From positions 1-64,000 of the forward strand of contig CAZBHS010000026.1 of assembly GCA_964491915.1 (NCBI GenBank): a stretch of DNA of 64,000 nucleotides. The letters are read 5' to 3'. A program made the position numbers and the translations under genes. This DNA is from JAHELQ01 sp964491915. Lineage in GTDB: Bacteria; Acidobacteriota; Aminicenantia; UBA2199. The notes beneath the pieces are model-generated. The model had not been told where the DNA came from, did not search any database, and saw only the letters and a program-made list of their open reading frames with translations. The stretch's first letter is position 1. Each line of letters begins with the position of its first letter. Below, piece by piece: positions 27,192 to 36,884 of the stretch.

Positions 27192-29177
27192 ATGAAACAG
27201 AAAGAATGGGTAACCGCATGGCCCGTAGTATTTTTCATTCTAGTGCTGGCAATCCTACCTACCTGGTCGGCAACATTCGAAGTCAACACCACAACCGACT
27301 CGCAAGACACCAATCCCGGCGACGGCGTTGCGGAGGATAAAGATGGATACACGTCATTGCGGGCCGCCATCATGGAGGCCAACGCCCTGGCGGACGAAAG
27401 CGAGATCAATTTACCTGCGGGACTGTTTATATTGACAATACCGGGACACGAAAACCAATGCGAAGCCGGTGACCTGGATATTCTCAAGAATATTACGATC
27501 AATGGAGCTGGAATGGAACAAACCATCATCAACGCCAACAGTTTGGACCGGTGTTTCCATATCCTGGGTTTCCATACGGTTGAAATCAAAAATCTGACCA
27601 TACGCAACGGGAAAAGCCCGGATGGCCGCGACGGCCGGGAGGCGATGGCTGGAGAGGATGGCGGGGGCATTCTCAATCGCCAGAGCGATTGCAGTTTGTA
27701 CTATGTCAAACTCCTGAACAACACCTGCGGCAATGGGAGCCTCCTAAATTCCACCGGGCGTCGGAAAAGAGGCGGCTGCGGAGGAGGTATCGCCAACTCA
27801 GGGGAAATGCGTCTCAATGATTGTGTGATTATGTCCAATCGAGGAGGGGGAGGCTCGACTGGTGGTCACGGCGGCGGTATCTACAATACAGGGAAAATCC
27901 ACATGTTTTCGAGCAGAGTGGTGGGAAACCACGCTGGCCCGGGAGGGGGTAATGGCGGCGGCATCTACAGTTACGAGGGGAGCCTATCCATTTACGATAG
28001 CGAGATTTCTTATAATGAGGCGGGGCCGGGCGGATCCGGCGGTGGTATTTATTTTGGCCCCCAACGAGACAGTTACACGAATACCTATAAGTCCTATATT
28101 TGCGATTGCACCATCAGCCACAACTCCTCTACCCAAAACGGAGGCGCTTTCTACGGCGGCGGCATCTGCAACCTGAATTGTATGTGGGTCCGTCATTGCA
28201 CCATCGCCCACAATGTCCTCAAGGGCAATCACGGATATGGCGGGGGGATCTATAACTATCACTCCATGTACCTCTTCAGTACCATTGTAGCCGGCAGCCA
28301 GACCACAAAAATTTCTCGTGGCCCCGATCTTTTCGGGAGTTATTATTTCGGAGGGTATAATTTAGTGGGCAACCAAAAGGGATTTTACCACTACGGAAAT
28401 ATACATACCAATTTCATAGGCGTGAACCCAAAGCTCGGCGGCCTGGCGTTTAACGGGGGAAATACCCGCACGCACGACCTCTTACCCGGAAGTCCCGCCA
28501 TTGATTCAGGTCCCGAAGATCCCTGGATCAACACAGATCAGAGAAATGTCCGGCGCCCGAAAGACGGGGATCACGACGGTACGAGCCGCACCGACATCGG
28601 CGCCCTCGAGGCAGTTCTTCCGCGCGCTCGTATCACATCGCATATGCATGGCCAAACAATCTCCGGCTCCATTCGTATCGAGGCGAAGACCAATATGCAG
28701 AAATGTGAATTCTTCATCGACGACGTTTGGACGGACATTGACACGCACTCCCCTTTCTCCTTCTATTGGAACACGACCTATGCGACGAACGGCACTCACA
28801 AGGTGACAATCAAGGGATTTGACACGGATGATATTTTTGCCACCGATTCCATCATGCTCAATGTCAGGAATGTTGAACTTAAGTTAAAAGGCAACCGTTT
28901 TTCTGTTAATGGCTGGCTCATCCACAACACCGTTGTTCGTCTGACTGTCACTGTCTCGGACACAGCCGCGGCCACAGTTGCGGAGTATTTGATCTACCGC
29001 CAACCAGGGAACGGTTGGTTTTCAAAAATAGGGAAATTTTATCCGGGGGATCTAGTTGACAATTCGTACACGTTTGAGGACCTGGATATTTACAAGAATC
29101 TCGACTACACATACCATATCCAGGCTATAGACGGGAATAACCAATGCGTCGGACGGTCCGAGAAGATAACTCTTTAG
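27192..29177 (+). CDS. Secreted CSLREA-type beta-helix protein, paralogue of 15039-17087
   Basis: 661 residues from the ATG at 27192 (TGGAGGAAACC before it). Same order as its paralogue: signal peptide (about 1-25), FEVNTTTDSQD ... TSLRAAIMEAN module in which the usual Cys is Thr, a GGGI-rich beta-helix, a SPAIDSG ... DIGALE segment, an Ig-like domain starting near RITSHMHGQTI and an FN3-like end. Identity is high throughout, so this is a duplication. It lies between CRISPR locus 1 and CRISPR array 2. Likely extracellular; substrate unknown. Confidence 0.8.
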   Translation: MKQKEWVTAWPVVFFILVLAILPTWSATFEVNTTTDSQDTNPGDGVAEDKDGYTSLRAAIMEANALADESEINLPAGLFILTIPGHENQCEAGDLDILKNITINGAGMEQTIINANSLDRCFHILGFHTVEIKNLTIRNGKSPDGRDGREAMAGEDGGGILNRQSDCSLYYVKLLNNTCGNGSLLNSTGRRKRGGCGGGIANSGEMRLNDCVIMSNRGGGGSTGGHGGGIYNTGKIHMFSSRVVGNHAGPGGGNGGGIYSYEGSLSIYDSEISYNEAGPGGSGGGIYFGPQRDSYTNTYKSYICDCTISHNSSTQNGGAFYGGGICNLNCMWVRHCTIAHNVLKGNHGYGGGIYNYHSMYLFSTIVAGSQTTKISRGPDLFGSYYFGGYNLVGNQKGFYHYGNIHTNFIGVNPKLGGLAFNGGNTRTHDLLPGSPAIDSGPEDPWINTDQRNVRRPKDGDHDGTSRTDIGALEAVLPRARITSHMHGQTISGSIRIEAKTNMQKCEFFIDDVWTDIDTHSPFSFYWNTTYATNGTHKVTIKGFDTDDIFATDSIMLNVRNVELKLKGNRFSVNGWLIHNTVVRLTVTVSDTAAATVAEYLIYRQPGNGWFSKIGKFYPGDLVDNSYTFEDLDIYKNLDYTYHIQAIDGNNQCVGRSEKITL

Positions 29178-29343
29178 TTACGAATAATTACGGGATCGAG
29201 CCTGCGGTGCCGGGGTGAAAAGACATGAGAAGCAAGAGGCGCGTGGAAGAAGCTAAGTGTATCTCCACTTTGGGCGCTCCACCTTTCTTTTAAGCTCGTC
29301 TGTATTTATTTTTTCAAACATGGTAGAATGCATGTAATTCCAG

Positions 29344-29573
29344 TTCTTTGACTGCTTTGTTCGAAGAAAGAAAAGAGTGAAATTCGGTATGAAAAATAAA
29401 TGCCGCAATTTCCCTATAATTCATTCAATAGTCCTCTTCACCCCGCAAATTCTTCCGTCGATCCCCAGGGGTTTTTACGTTATCGCCGATCGACGGAAAA
29501 AGCACCCAAAAAACAACAATTTCAAAATCTAAAACCCCCATTACCAAAGGATCTCTCCCCAGAAATCCAATGG
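29344..29573 (+). promoter_or_regulatory. Leader of CRISPR array 2 with conserved inverted repeat
   Basis: This AT-rich stretch aligns closely with 37191-37421 before array 3. Both contain TTCCGTCGATC and its complement GATCGACGGAA (here 29453-29463 and 29488-29498) with exactly 24 bases between arms, and both end AGAAATCCAATGGGTT at the first repeat. Conservation identifies it as the leader, and the inverted repeat may bind a protein or fold. Confidence 0.8.
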
Positions 29574-30326
29574 GTTTAAATCTCACCATAGTGGAATGTA
29601 AAGTAATAAGTTGAACATTTTCTCTTTGTTTATTTTTACGTTTAAATCTCACCATAGTGGAATGTAAAGGATTCACTTTTATCTTGTGCCACTTTCTTTT
29701 GATCAGTTTAAATCTCACCATAGTGGAATGTAAAGTTCACAACTTCATCAACTTTGGTATCCGTTTCGGTGTTTAAATCTCACCATAGTGGAATGTAAAG
29801 ATAGAATTTTTAGATTTTTATGAAGAACAAATAATGGTTTAAATCTCACCATAGTGGAATGTAAAGTTCGCAACTTCATCAACTTGGGAATCCGTTTCGG
29901 TTGTTTAAATCTCACCATAGTGGAATGTAAAGGGGTATGAAAGGTTGACAACACTAACTTCATCTTTTGTTTAAATCTCACCATAGTGGAATGTAAAGAT
30001 ATTAGAGTTAGATTATCCAGAGTTCTATGATGTCAGTTTAAATCTCACCATAGTGGAATGTAAAGTCACTAAAATTTGCCAAAGATGGATCCATTACATT
30101 AGTTTAAATCTCACCATAGTGGAATGTAAAGTTTGCTCTCCGAGAATATTGAAACAATCGGATTCACCGTTTAAATCTCACCATAGTGGAATGTAAAGTA
30201 TTTGCTATAGTGCCTTATTCCATCTTCATTGAATTGTTTAAATCTCACCATAGTGGAATGTAAAGTGCATCGCGGGGGCGGAATTAATCCCCGAGAACAC
30301 CGTTTAGATCTCACCATAGTGGAATG
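29574..30326 (+). CRISPR. CRISPR array 2: twelve 30-base repeats, eleven spacers
   Basis: Repeats start at 29574, 29640, 29706, 29771, 29837, 29903, 29969, 30036, 30102, 30169, 30236 and 30302. The unit begins GTTTAAATCTCACCATAG and ends GGAATGTAAAG; the last copy is degenerate (GTTTAGATC, truncated). Spacers are 35-38 bases. Two spacers, 29736-29770 and 29867-29902, are nearly identical (32 of 35 positions). The locus 2 cas genes start about 300 bases further right. Confidence 0.97.
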
Positions 30327-30494
30327 GTTGGGGGTGGATGTAAAAAATTATAAATGTCAATGCGGGTGTTGGGGAGGATGTCTTTCTTCGGATAGGAGGA
30401 TCTGGCGTGTTGGAATGCGGCGATATATGAATGTTGCGGGCAAAAAGAAATAAACATTTATAAATCTGAACATTTTTGTATTGATAATAATTTT

Positions 30495-30512
30495 CAAATG
30501 GTATACCATTTG
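30495..30512. promoter_or_regulatory. Perfect 18-base palindrome upstream of the locus 2 cas operon
   Basis: CAAATGGTATACCATTTG is its own reverse complement. It lies 113 bases before the cas6 ATG, in an AT-rich stretch where a promoter is expected, and is a good candidate operator for a dimeric regulator. The remainder of the 298-base gap between array and cas6 shows no gene. Confidence 0.6.
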
Positions 30513-30624
30513 TTTTTGCAAAGGAGCGAACCAAACATCGGATTCTGGAGGGAAGCCTTGAATCCGCATCGTTCTAAAAAAGGAAACTAAGGAAACTCAT
30601 TCCTTAAAACAATGGGAGCATACT

Positions 30625-31338
30625 ATGCGATTAAAAATGTATTTCCGTTTGAAAAAACCGGAATTACCTCTCGAATACCGCCGCGCCTTCCTGTCACTGC
30701 TGAAACAAAGCTTCAACCGCGCCTCGCCGGAAGTCTACTCCGCGTTGTACGAAACCGGCAACACCATGAAACCCTTTACATTCAGCGTCTATCTACCGGG
30801 AGCGACATTCAGCGGCGACGCCATCCGCCTCAGAGGGCCGGATATCGCCTTGACCTTTTCCACATCCCAGCCGGGACCCGCCATCTATTTCTACAATTCC
30901 CTCTCCAAAACCAGATTCTCTTCATTCCCCCTGGCAAACGGCAACACAATATCTTTCCAACGGGCGCAGATCATCAGAGAGCAACCAATCAGACAACCGG
31001 AAGCGGTGTTCAAGACCCTATCGCCGTTCTTTGTCCGCCAACACGATGCCGGTACGAATGAAGACCGTTATCTATTGCCTGACCATGAAGAATTCCAACA
31101 ACAATTCAGCGCCATCTGCGGCGTCATGATCAAGGAATTGACCGGTATCGCGGGCAACGTTGCGGTGGAACCGGTGATGTTAAAAAAAGTCCCGGTCCGG
31201 CATTACGGCAGATTATTGGAAGGGAACCACGGCATCATCAAACTGACGGCCCATCCCGAAGTCTTGACACTGTTATACCAAAGCGGCATCGGCTCGCGGC
31301 GGTCCGAAGGATTCGGCGCATTGGAACGTCTGGGTTAG
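30625..31338 (+). CDS. cas6: CRISPR RNA endoribonuclease Cas6, locus 2
   Basis: 237 residues. It shows the Cas6 features of paired ferredoxin-like domains: an N-terminal strand MYFRLKKPELPLEYRRA with helix, and a C-terminal glycine-rich loop GIGSRRSEGFGALERLG near the end. It would process arrays 2 and 3, whose repeats are nearly identical. GGGAG precedes the ATG at good distance. Low similarity to the locus 1 Cas6. Confidence 0.9.
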   Translation: MRLKMYFRLKKPELPLEYRRAFLSLLKQSFNRASPEVYSALYETGNTMKPFTFSVYLPGATFSGDAIRLRGPDIALTFSTSQPGPAIYFYNSLSKTRFSSFPLANGNTISFQRAQIIREQPIRQPEAVFKTLSPFFVRQHDAGTNEDRYLLPDHEEFQQQFSAICGVMIKELTGIAGNVAVEPVMLKKVPVRHYGRLLEGNHGIIKLTAHPEVLTLLYQSGIGSRRSEGFGALERLG

Positions 31339-31349
31339 AGGAGATGACC

Positions 31350-33026
31350 ATGACAGAGCAGAACACACAGACCAATCACACCATCAGGGTAGAAATCAAG
31401 GACTGGCTATTCAACGCAGGCCTGGTCGGCCTCTACCGGATCCTGAAACACGCCGGCATACCGGTCACCCGGCAAGACAATTACATCCAATTCGACGCCC
31501 AGGCATTCGACGGTTTTGAGCATCATTTTTTCAAGTATTTCTACGACACCTACGAAAAAGACAGCTATTGGTACGAACTCATCTCGTTTTACGACCGGCA
31601 CATGGCTCAATTGGACGGCGACAACCTCTCGGAAGAGGATGAGGAGCGTATCGCTGAATTCGAAAAGAGATTCTGCGCCAAGCCCACCTGGTACTCCAGC
31701 GAATCGGCGTACCGCATCATCAATGGCCAGGCGGATTACGTCACGAACATTCTCAAAGCGATCAAATCCAAAAAGATCACGCTCGCCGATAAGCTGGAAC
31801 TCATTCAAAAAGCCTATCACTCGCTAAAAGAGAACAAACACATCATCCAGTCGAAGTTCGTCTCTTATTGGGTGATCTTTCACTATTGGCGCAGCATCTG
31901 TTTCCTCAACCCGCAAAAAGTGAGCGTAAACATGTTCGAATTGTACAAGAAAGATTTTCTCGACTCCATCCTCCCCTTCCTGAATGCGGCTCCAAAAGAG
32001 AAGCCCGCATGCAACTGCTTTGCCTGCAACCGGCCCATCAATACCAGAAACGCCGGATACACCGGACTCACCTGGTTGAATATGGATTTAGACCCAAACC
32101 GGAAGACCAATCTCTACTGGAACTACAAAACCGATATCGTCACCTGCCCCATCTGTCACCTGGTCTACAGTTGCGTGCCCGCCGGCTTTGTCACAGTCAG
32201 GCGCAAAGGAATCTTCATCAACGACAACTCGAACATCGACTCCCTACTCAATTTAAACTACGTGACAAAAGACCGGATGGAGGAGATCAAAAAAATCGAA
32301 GAGGCTGAAAATCTCAGCTATGTTCACATCATCAACCTCATCCGCCAGGCGCGTGACAAGAACCTGCCGCGGGAACTCTCCAACATCCAGATAATCAAAA
32401 ACGAAGGGGACCGCAAATACACCTTCAACATGCTGTCCAAACACCTACTAAAAGTCATCGAAGCCTCTGAAAAGGAGCTCGAATATCTCAGCGGACGCAA
32501 AGGATTCCCTCTGGAGGGATATAAATCAAGGTCAAAGAACAAAACCTACATCGACCTCTACCAGGACGTCATCCGCCGCCTTTACCTGAACATCAGTCTC
32601 TATCCCCTGATTCACACCCTGTTCCACGTCTTGATGGCCGACGGCAGCACCAATTTAGGAATCATCGAAACAATCTTCAAAATAAACATCAACTATATAG
32701 GAGGTAACATGTCGGACAAAAAAATATACGCAATGAAAAAAATCGGTCTCGATTTAAAAAATAGCTACCGGAAAAAAGAAGAGAAAAACAAGATCCCGGG
32801 CATCGCCTACCGGCTGCTCAACTACCTGAAAACCAAGAACCCCAACGGGTTTCTCGACGTGGTGATCAATTGCCACATGCACATCGGCAAAGAGATCCCA
32901 ACCCTGTTTGTGGAAGCCATCGACAACATCGACCGCTTCCAGGCCTATGGATATTCATTTTTACTCGGTTTCACCGGCGCGGAATACAAGCCCGCCGAAA
33001 AAACCGAAGAAGCAAACGCGTCATAA
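31350..33026 (+). CDS. cas8: Type I-B Cascade large subunit Cas8 (Cst1-like)
   Basis: 558 residues. A four-cysteine zinc site, CNCFACNRP and CPICHLVYSC (about 216-275), is typical of Cst1-family Cas8. The neighbouring Cst2/DevR-type cas7 and Cas5t-like gene support the Tneap branch of type I-B. ATG at 31350 is preferred to the ATG at 31344 because GAGGAG is then six bases away. The gene follows cas6 after 11 bases. Confidence 0.82.
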   Translation: MTEQNTQTNHTIRVEIKDWLFNAGLVGLYRILKHAGIPVTRQDNYIQFDAQAFDGFEHHFFKYFYDTYEKDSYWYELISFYDRHMAQLDGDNLSEEDEERIAEFEKRFCAKPTWYSSESAYRIINGQADYVTNILKAIKSKKITLADKLELIQKAYHSLKENKHIIQSKFVSYWVIFHYWRSICFLNPQKVSVNMFELYKKDFLDSILPFLNAAPKEKPACNCFACNRPINTRNAGYTGLTWLNMDLDPNRKTNLYWNYKTDIVTCPICHLVYSCVPAGFVTVRRKGIFINDNSNIDSLLNLNYVTKDRMEEIKKIEEAENLSYVHIINLIRQARDKNLPRELSNIQIIKNEGDRKYTFNMLSKHLLKVIEASEKELEYLSGRKGFPLEGYKSRSKNKTYIDLYQDVIRRLYLNISLYPLIHTLFHVLMADGSTNLGIIETIFKININYIGGNMSDKKIYAMKKIGLDLKNSYRKKEEKNKIPGIAYRLLNYLKTKNPNGFLDVVINCHMHIGKEIPTLFVEAIDNIDRFQAYGYSFLLGFTGAEYKPAEKTEEANAS

Positions 33027-33041
33027 ACCAGGAGGAACACA

Positions 33042-33974
33042 ATGAAAAGTAAAGGATTAACCATAACAGTCGTATTCCAGGCCGAGAGCGCCAATTACGG
33101 CGAAGGCATCGGCAATGTCACATCATTGAAAAAAATCAGTCGCGGCAACGGCGAAAGCTATTCGTACATTTCCCGCCAGGCCTTGCGCTACAACCTCGTT
33201 CACCAAATGGTGGAACTCAACCCAGACTACACTCTCACTCCCGTGAGCCACGAAAAAGTCATCCAATTCCACCCCGAAGCCACCATCGAGGAAAACTTCG
33301 AAATCGACCTCTTCGGCTATATGAAAACCAAGAGCGGCGAAGGGGCCGCCACCCGCTCGGCCATCGCCCGTCTCAGCAACGCCACCGCCCTCGAGACCTT
33401 TAACGGCGACATCGATTTTCTCACCAACAAAGGCATGTTCGACCGCTTGACAGACCAGGACAAAAAAAAGGCCGAAAAAGGCGAAAAAGATTCGGAAGAC
33501 TCCGCCAAAGGCGGCAACATCGCCCAGAGTGAAATCCACCGCAGTTTTTATTCCTATACCCTGAGCGTGGACCTGGATAAAGTAGGCATCGACACCAACG
33601 GCGCGGAACCGGTGGAAATCGCCAACCAGGAAAAATACAACCGCGTGGCCCTGTTGCTCAAAGCGGTCAAGTTCCTGTACCGGGATATTCGCGGCAGGCG
33701 GGAAGACCTGGCTCCATTGTTCATTATCGGCGGCGTGTACGACATAAAGAACCCATTCTTCATGAATGTCGTCAAATTGGATAATCACAAACTCACGGTT
33801 CCGGCCATTCAGAATGTATTGGATAAAGACGACCATATCAAAGAGAACTCCCTGGCCGGTTATGTGCAGCAGACCTTCAAAAACGACGACGACATCGCCG
33901 CCTTGAATCCAACCTCCATGAAGGAGTTTTTCACCACCATCGACACACGCCTCAATGAGTATTACAATGGATGA
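33042..33974 (+). CDS. cas7: Type I-B Cascade backbone Cas7 (Cst2/DevR)
   Basis: 310 residues. Start GLTITVVFQAESANYGEG, then SYISRQALRYNLVHQM, are characteristic of the Cst2/DevR family. It binds along the crRNA as the repeated backbone. AGGAGGAACAC precedes the ATG. The stop overlaps the cas5 start. Unlike the Csh2 protein of locus 1, so the two Cascades are not interchangeable. Confidence 0.93.
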   Translation: MKSKGLTITVVFQAESANYGEGIGNVTSLKKISRGNGESYSYISRQALRYNLVHQMVELNPDYTLTPVSHEKVIQFHPEATIEENFEIDLFGYMKTKSGEGAATRSAIARLSNATALETFNGDIDFLTNKGMFDRLTDQDKKKAEKGEKDSEDSAKGGNIAQSEIHRSFYSYTLSVDLDKVGIDTNGAEPVEIANQEKYNRVALLLKAVKFLYRDIRGRREDLAPLFIIGGVYDIKNPFFMNVVKLDNHKLTVPAIQNVLDKDDHIKENSLAGYVQQTFKNDDDIAALNPTSMKEFFTTIDTRLNEYYNG

Positions 33975-34701
33975 AGCCGTCAAGTTGAAGATCTACCAGG
34001 ATCTGGTGAATTACAAAACCCCCACCAGCTTCCAGCTCAGGGAGAGTTACCCTCTCCCTCCCTTTTCCACAGTCATCGGCATGGTGCACAGCGCCTGCGG
34101 CTACGACAGCTACGTCCCCATGGCTGTGAGTGTGCAAGGGACACACCGGTCCAGAGGCAACAATTTCCAGATCGGTTACTTCTTCAAAGACTCCCACACC
34201 TATGAATCAATCCGCCATCAAATCTGTTTGGAGATAAAGGAAACCGGAAAGAAATTCGGCATCACCAAATCGGTGTTCGACACCGAGCTATTAGCGGACG
34301 TCGAACTCATCATCCACATCAAACCCTCCGACCCCAACCGCCTCCAGGAAATCTTCGCCCGCCTCAGCCAACCGGCGGAATACATCTCCCTGGGCCGGCG
34401 GGAAGACATCGCCAGAATCGACAGCATCGATATCGTCCAGGTGGAGGAGGCGGAGGAAGATCAGGACCGCTCACTACTATACGACGCCTACATTCCAGTG
34501 GAGCAACGGGAGAGCGGAACCTTCGGCGGCACCATCTACGATCTCAATGTCACCTACAAAATAGACCAAACAGGCATCCGCCGCTGGAACAAGCAGAAGG
34601 TCTTCTACGCCCCCCAGTCTTCCGGCGTGATCTACGCCCAGGAGACAATCCAACGGGACAGCGAAGGCGACATCGTGTTCTGGGCCGAGAAGGGACTCTA
34701 A
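33967..34701 (+). CDS. cas5: Cascade subunit Cas5 (Cst-type)
   Basis: 244 residues from the ATG at 33967, which overlaps the cas7 stop (ATGGATGA); an in-frame ATG four codons upstream is possible. The motif SFQLRESYPLPPFSTVIGMVH is split here as SFQLRESYPLPP and STVIGMVH and marks the Cas5t family. Ends with a one-base overlap to cas3 (TAATG). Confidence 0.88.
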   Translation: MDEAVKLKIYQDLVNYKTPTSFQLRESYPLPPFSTVIGMVHSACGYDSYVPMAVSVQGTHRSRGNNFQIGYFFKDSHTYESIRHQICLEIKETGKKFGITKSVFDTELLADVELIIHIKPSDPNRLQEIFARLSQPAEYISLGRREDIARIDSIDIVQVEEAEEDQDRSLLYDAYIPVEQRESGTFGGTIYDLNVTYKIDQTGIRRWNKQKVFYAPQSSGVIYAQETIQRDSEGDIVFWAEKGL

Positions 34702-36884
34702 TGGCGGAAAACTTATTCCTGGCAAAATCCCATCCCCGTGAGACCATCATGCAACATACAGACCTGTTGCTCGACAATCTCGACACTCTACGGAAACACT
34801 ATCCCGGCCTTCCGGTGGATTGGGACATGTTGCGCCTGATGGTGGAATTCCACGACCTTGGCAAGATGAACCCCCAATTCCAGAACAAGCTCTATCAGAA
34901 GCTCAAGCTCCCACTCCTGGAACTCGAGCATCCAGTGGGCGATGAATTCCCCCACGGCAATGTCAGCGTCGCCCTCTTGAACCTCAAAGAATTAAAAAAA
35001 CTCTATTCAAAAGAGGACCTCACCATCATCTACCAGGCTATCTATTACCACCATCCCCGCTTTATGGGACCGGACCGTCTCGAAGAATTCAAAGACTTCC
35101 TGACAGCCAATCTCCAATCCCATGCCGAAACCTACCCGTTCCCGCCCCCCTGCTACAATCCGTTGCCCATGGCCAGCTTCACCCGATATTTATCCCCCCG
35201 CATCGATATAAAAAACAACAACAATTCAGCCGGCAATGATCATTTCTACAAATTTGTCCTGCACAAAGGTCTTCTCCATCGCCTCGACTACTCCGCCAGC
35301 GCCCACATCCCTATTGAAGAACCCAATCGCCACCTGCAATCAAAAACCGAGACCTACCTCCAGAAGCTCGGAGGCTTGCGGGACATTCAGAGCTTTTTAA
35401 GGGACAGGCAAGATCAAAACAACGTTGTCGTCGCCTCCACCGGAATCGGCAAAACCGAAGCGGCCCTCCTCTGGATCGGCGACCACAAAGGCTTCTTCAC
35501 CCTCCCCTTGCGGGTCAGTATCAACGCCATCCACCAACGGATCAAGCATGGCATCGGCTTTCAGCAGGCGGCCCTCCTTCATTCCGACGCCCTGGCGGTA
35601 ATGATCAAGGACCAGCACGAAGACCAACCGTTTGTCCAATACACCAGAGCCCGGCAACTATCCATGCCCCTGACCGTCACCACTGTCGATCAATTGTTCA
35701 AGTTTGTCTTCAAAGAGGAGACATTCGAGTTGGCGCTGGCCACCTTGAGCTACTCGAAGGTTGTCATCGACGAGATCCAGATGTACTCGCCGCAGATTGT
35801 GGCCTGCATTGTCAAAGGCTTGCGCTACATTTCCGAAGCCGGCGGCAAATGGACCATCCTCACCGCCACCTTCCCCGAAGTGCTACGCCATTTCATGCAA
35901 CTGGAAACTCTGTCCTTCAACTACGAAGAATTCATCATCGAGCGCACCCGCCATCAAATGAAGCTCCATGATGACGACCTGCTATCGGCAACCGGCGACA
36001 TCATCGCCGCCGGGCAAACCGGCAAGGTCCTGGTGATCGCCAACACCGTCAAGCAAGCGCAGAGCGTCTACTCCGCCCTGGGCGACATCCCCGGTAAATT
36101 CCTTCTCCACAGCCGGTTCATCAAAAAAGACCGCGCCGCCCTCGAGAAACGCATCATGGAGTTCAGCGATCAACGAGAGGAAAACGGCGTTTGGGTCGCG
36201 ACCCAGGTGGTGGAAGCCAGTCTCGATGTGGACTTCGACATTCTCTTCACCGAGCTTTCCACTGTGGACGGGCTATTTCAACGGATGGGCCGTTGCTTTC
36301 GCAAGCGGGAATTGACAGAAGACCGCGATAACATCCATGTCTTCACCAAAGCATCCGGTATCGGTTTCATCATCGACCGCGACATCTTCAACCTCTCCCT
36401 CAACGCCCTCCGCCCCCACGACGGCCAACGATTGACAGAATCAACCAAACTCGCTATCGTCAAAGAGGTCTATGCCCTCGACAACATCAAAGAGACCGGC
36501 TATTACCGCTCCATCAAAGATAGCCTGGAATTTCTCGACCACATCCCCGCCAATGAATTGAACCGAGAAGAGGTCGATCAAAAATTCCGCAACATCCGCA
36601 ACCTCACCTGCATCCCCCGCTCAGTCTACAACCAACACCTCCAGACCATCGAAGACTCCCTACATCAACTCCAAACCCTCGGCTTCTCCCCCGCCGGCCG
36701 CGAACAAAGAATCAAAGCGGTCGAAATCATCAAAGACCTCACCGTAGATATCCCTCTCTACCTCAAAAAAGCGGTGGTCGATCAACTCTCGATCAACAAA
36801 TACACCCGCTTCAACATCATCGACCTCCATTACGACTCCAACCTGGGCCTCACCAACGACAAGGACGAGGAAAACTTCCTATGA
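34701..36884 (+). CDS. cas3: CRISPR nuclease-helicase Cas3, locus 2
   Basis: 727 residues. HD motif EFHDLGKMNPQF near residue 50, YHHPRF near 115, Walker A ASTGIGKTEAALL near 250, DExH-type VIDEIQMYS near 355, and helicase C-terminal ATQVVEASLDVDFD and MGRCF. Complete and shorter than the locus 1 enzyme. Its stop overlaps ATG of the cas4 remnant (ATGA at 36881), so the usual cas3-cas4 junction is intact although cas4 is not. Confidence 0.95.
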   Translation: MAENLFLAKSHPRETIMQHTDLLLDNLDTLRKHYPGLPVDWDMLRLMVEFHDLGKMNPQFQNKLYQKLKLPLLELEHPVGDEFPHGNVSVALLNLKELKKLYSKEDLTIIYQAIYYHHPRFMGPDRLEEFKDFLTANLQSHAETYPFPPPCYNPLPMASFTRYLSPRIDIKNNNNSAGNDHFYKFVLHKGLLHRLDYSASAHIPIEEPNRHLQSKTETYLQKLGGLRDIQSFLRDRQDQNNVVVASTGIGKTEAALLWIGDHKGFFTLPLRVSINAIHQRIKHGIGFQQAALLHSDALAVMIKDQHEDQPFVQYTRARQLSMPLTVTTVDQLFKFVFKEETFELALATLSYSKVVIDEIQMYSPQIVACIVKGLRYISEAGGKWTILTATFPEVLRHFMQLETLSFNYEEFIIERTRHQMKLHDDDLLSATGDIIAAGQTGKVLVIANTVKQAQSVYSALGDIPGKFLLHSRFIKKDRAALEKRIMEFSDQREENGVWVATQVVEASLDVDFDILFTELSTVDGLFQRMGRCFRKRELTEDRDNIHVFTKASGIGFIIDRDIFNLSLNALRPHDGQRLTESTKLAIVKEVYALDNIKETGYYRSIKDSLEFLDHIPANELNREEVDQKFRNIRNLTCIPRSVYNQHLQTIEDSLHQLQTLGFSPAGREQRIKAVEIIKDLTVDIPLYLKKAVVDQLSINKYTRFNIIDLHYDSNLGLTNDKDEENFL

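Noticed and set aside
29425..29984. Minus-strand frames with a repeated LHSTMVRFK peptide
   Set aside because: They are translations of the array 2 repeats.
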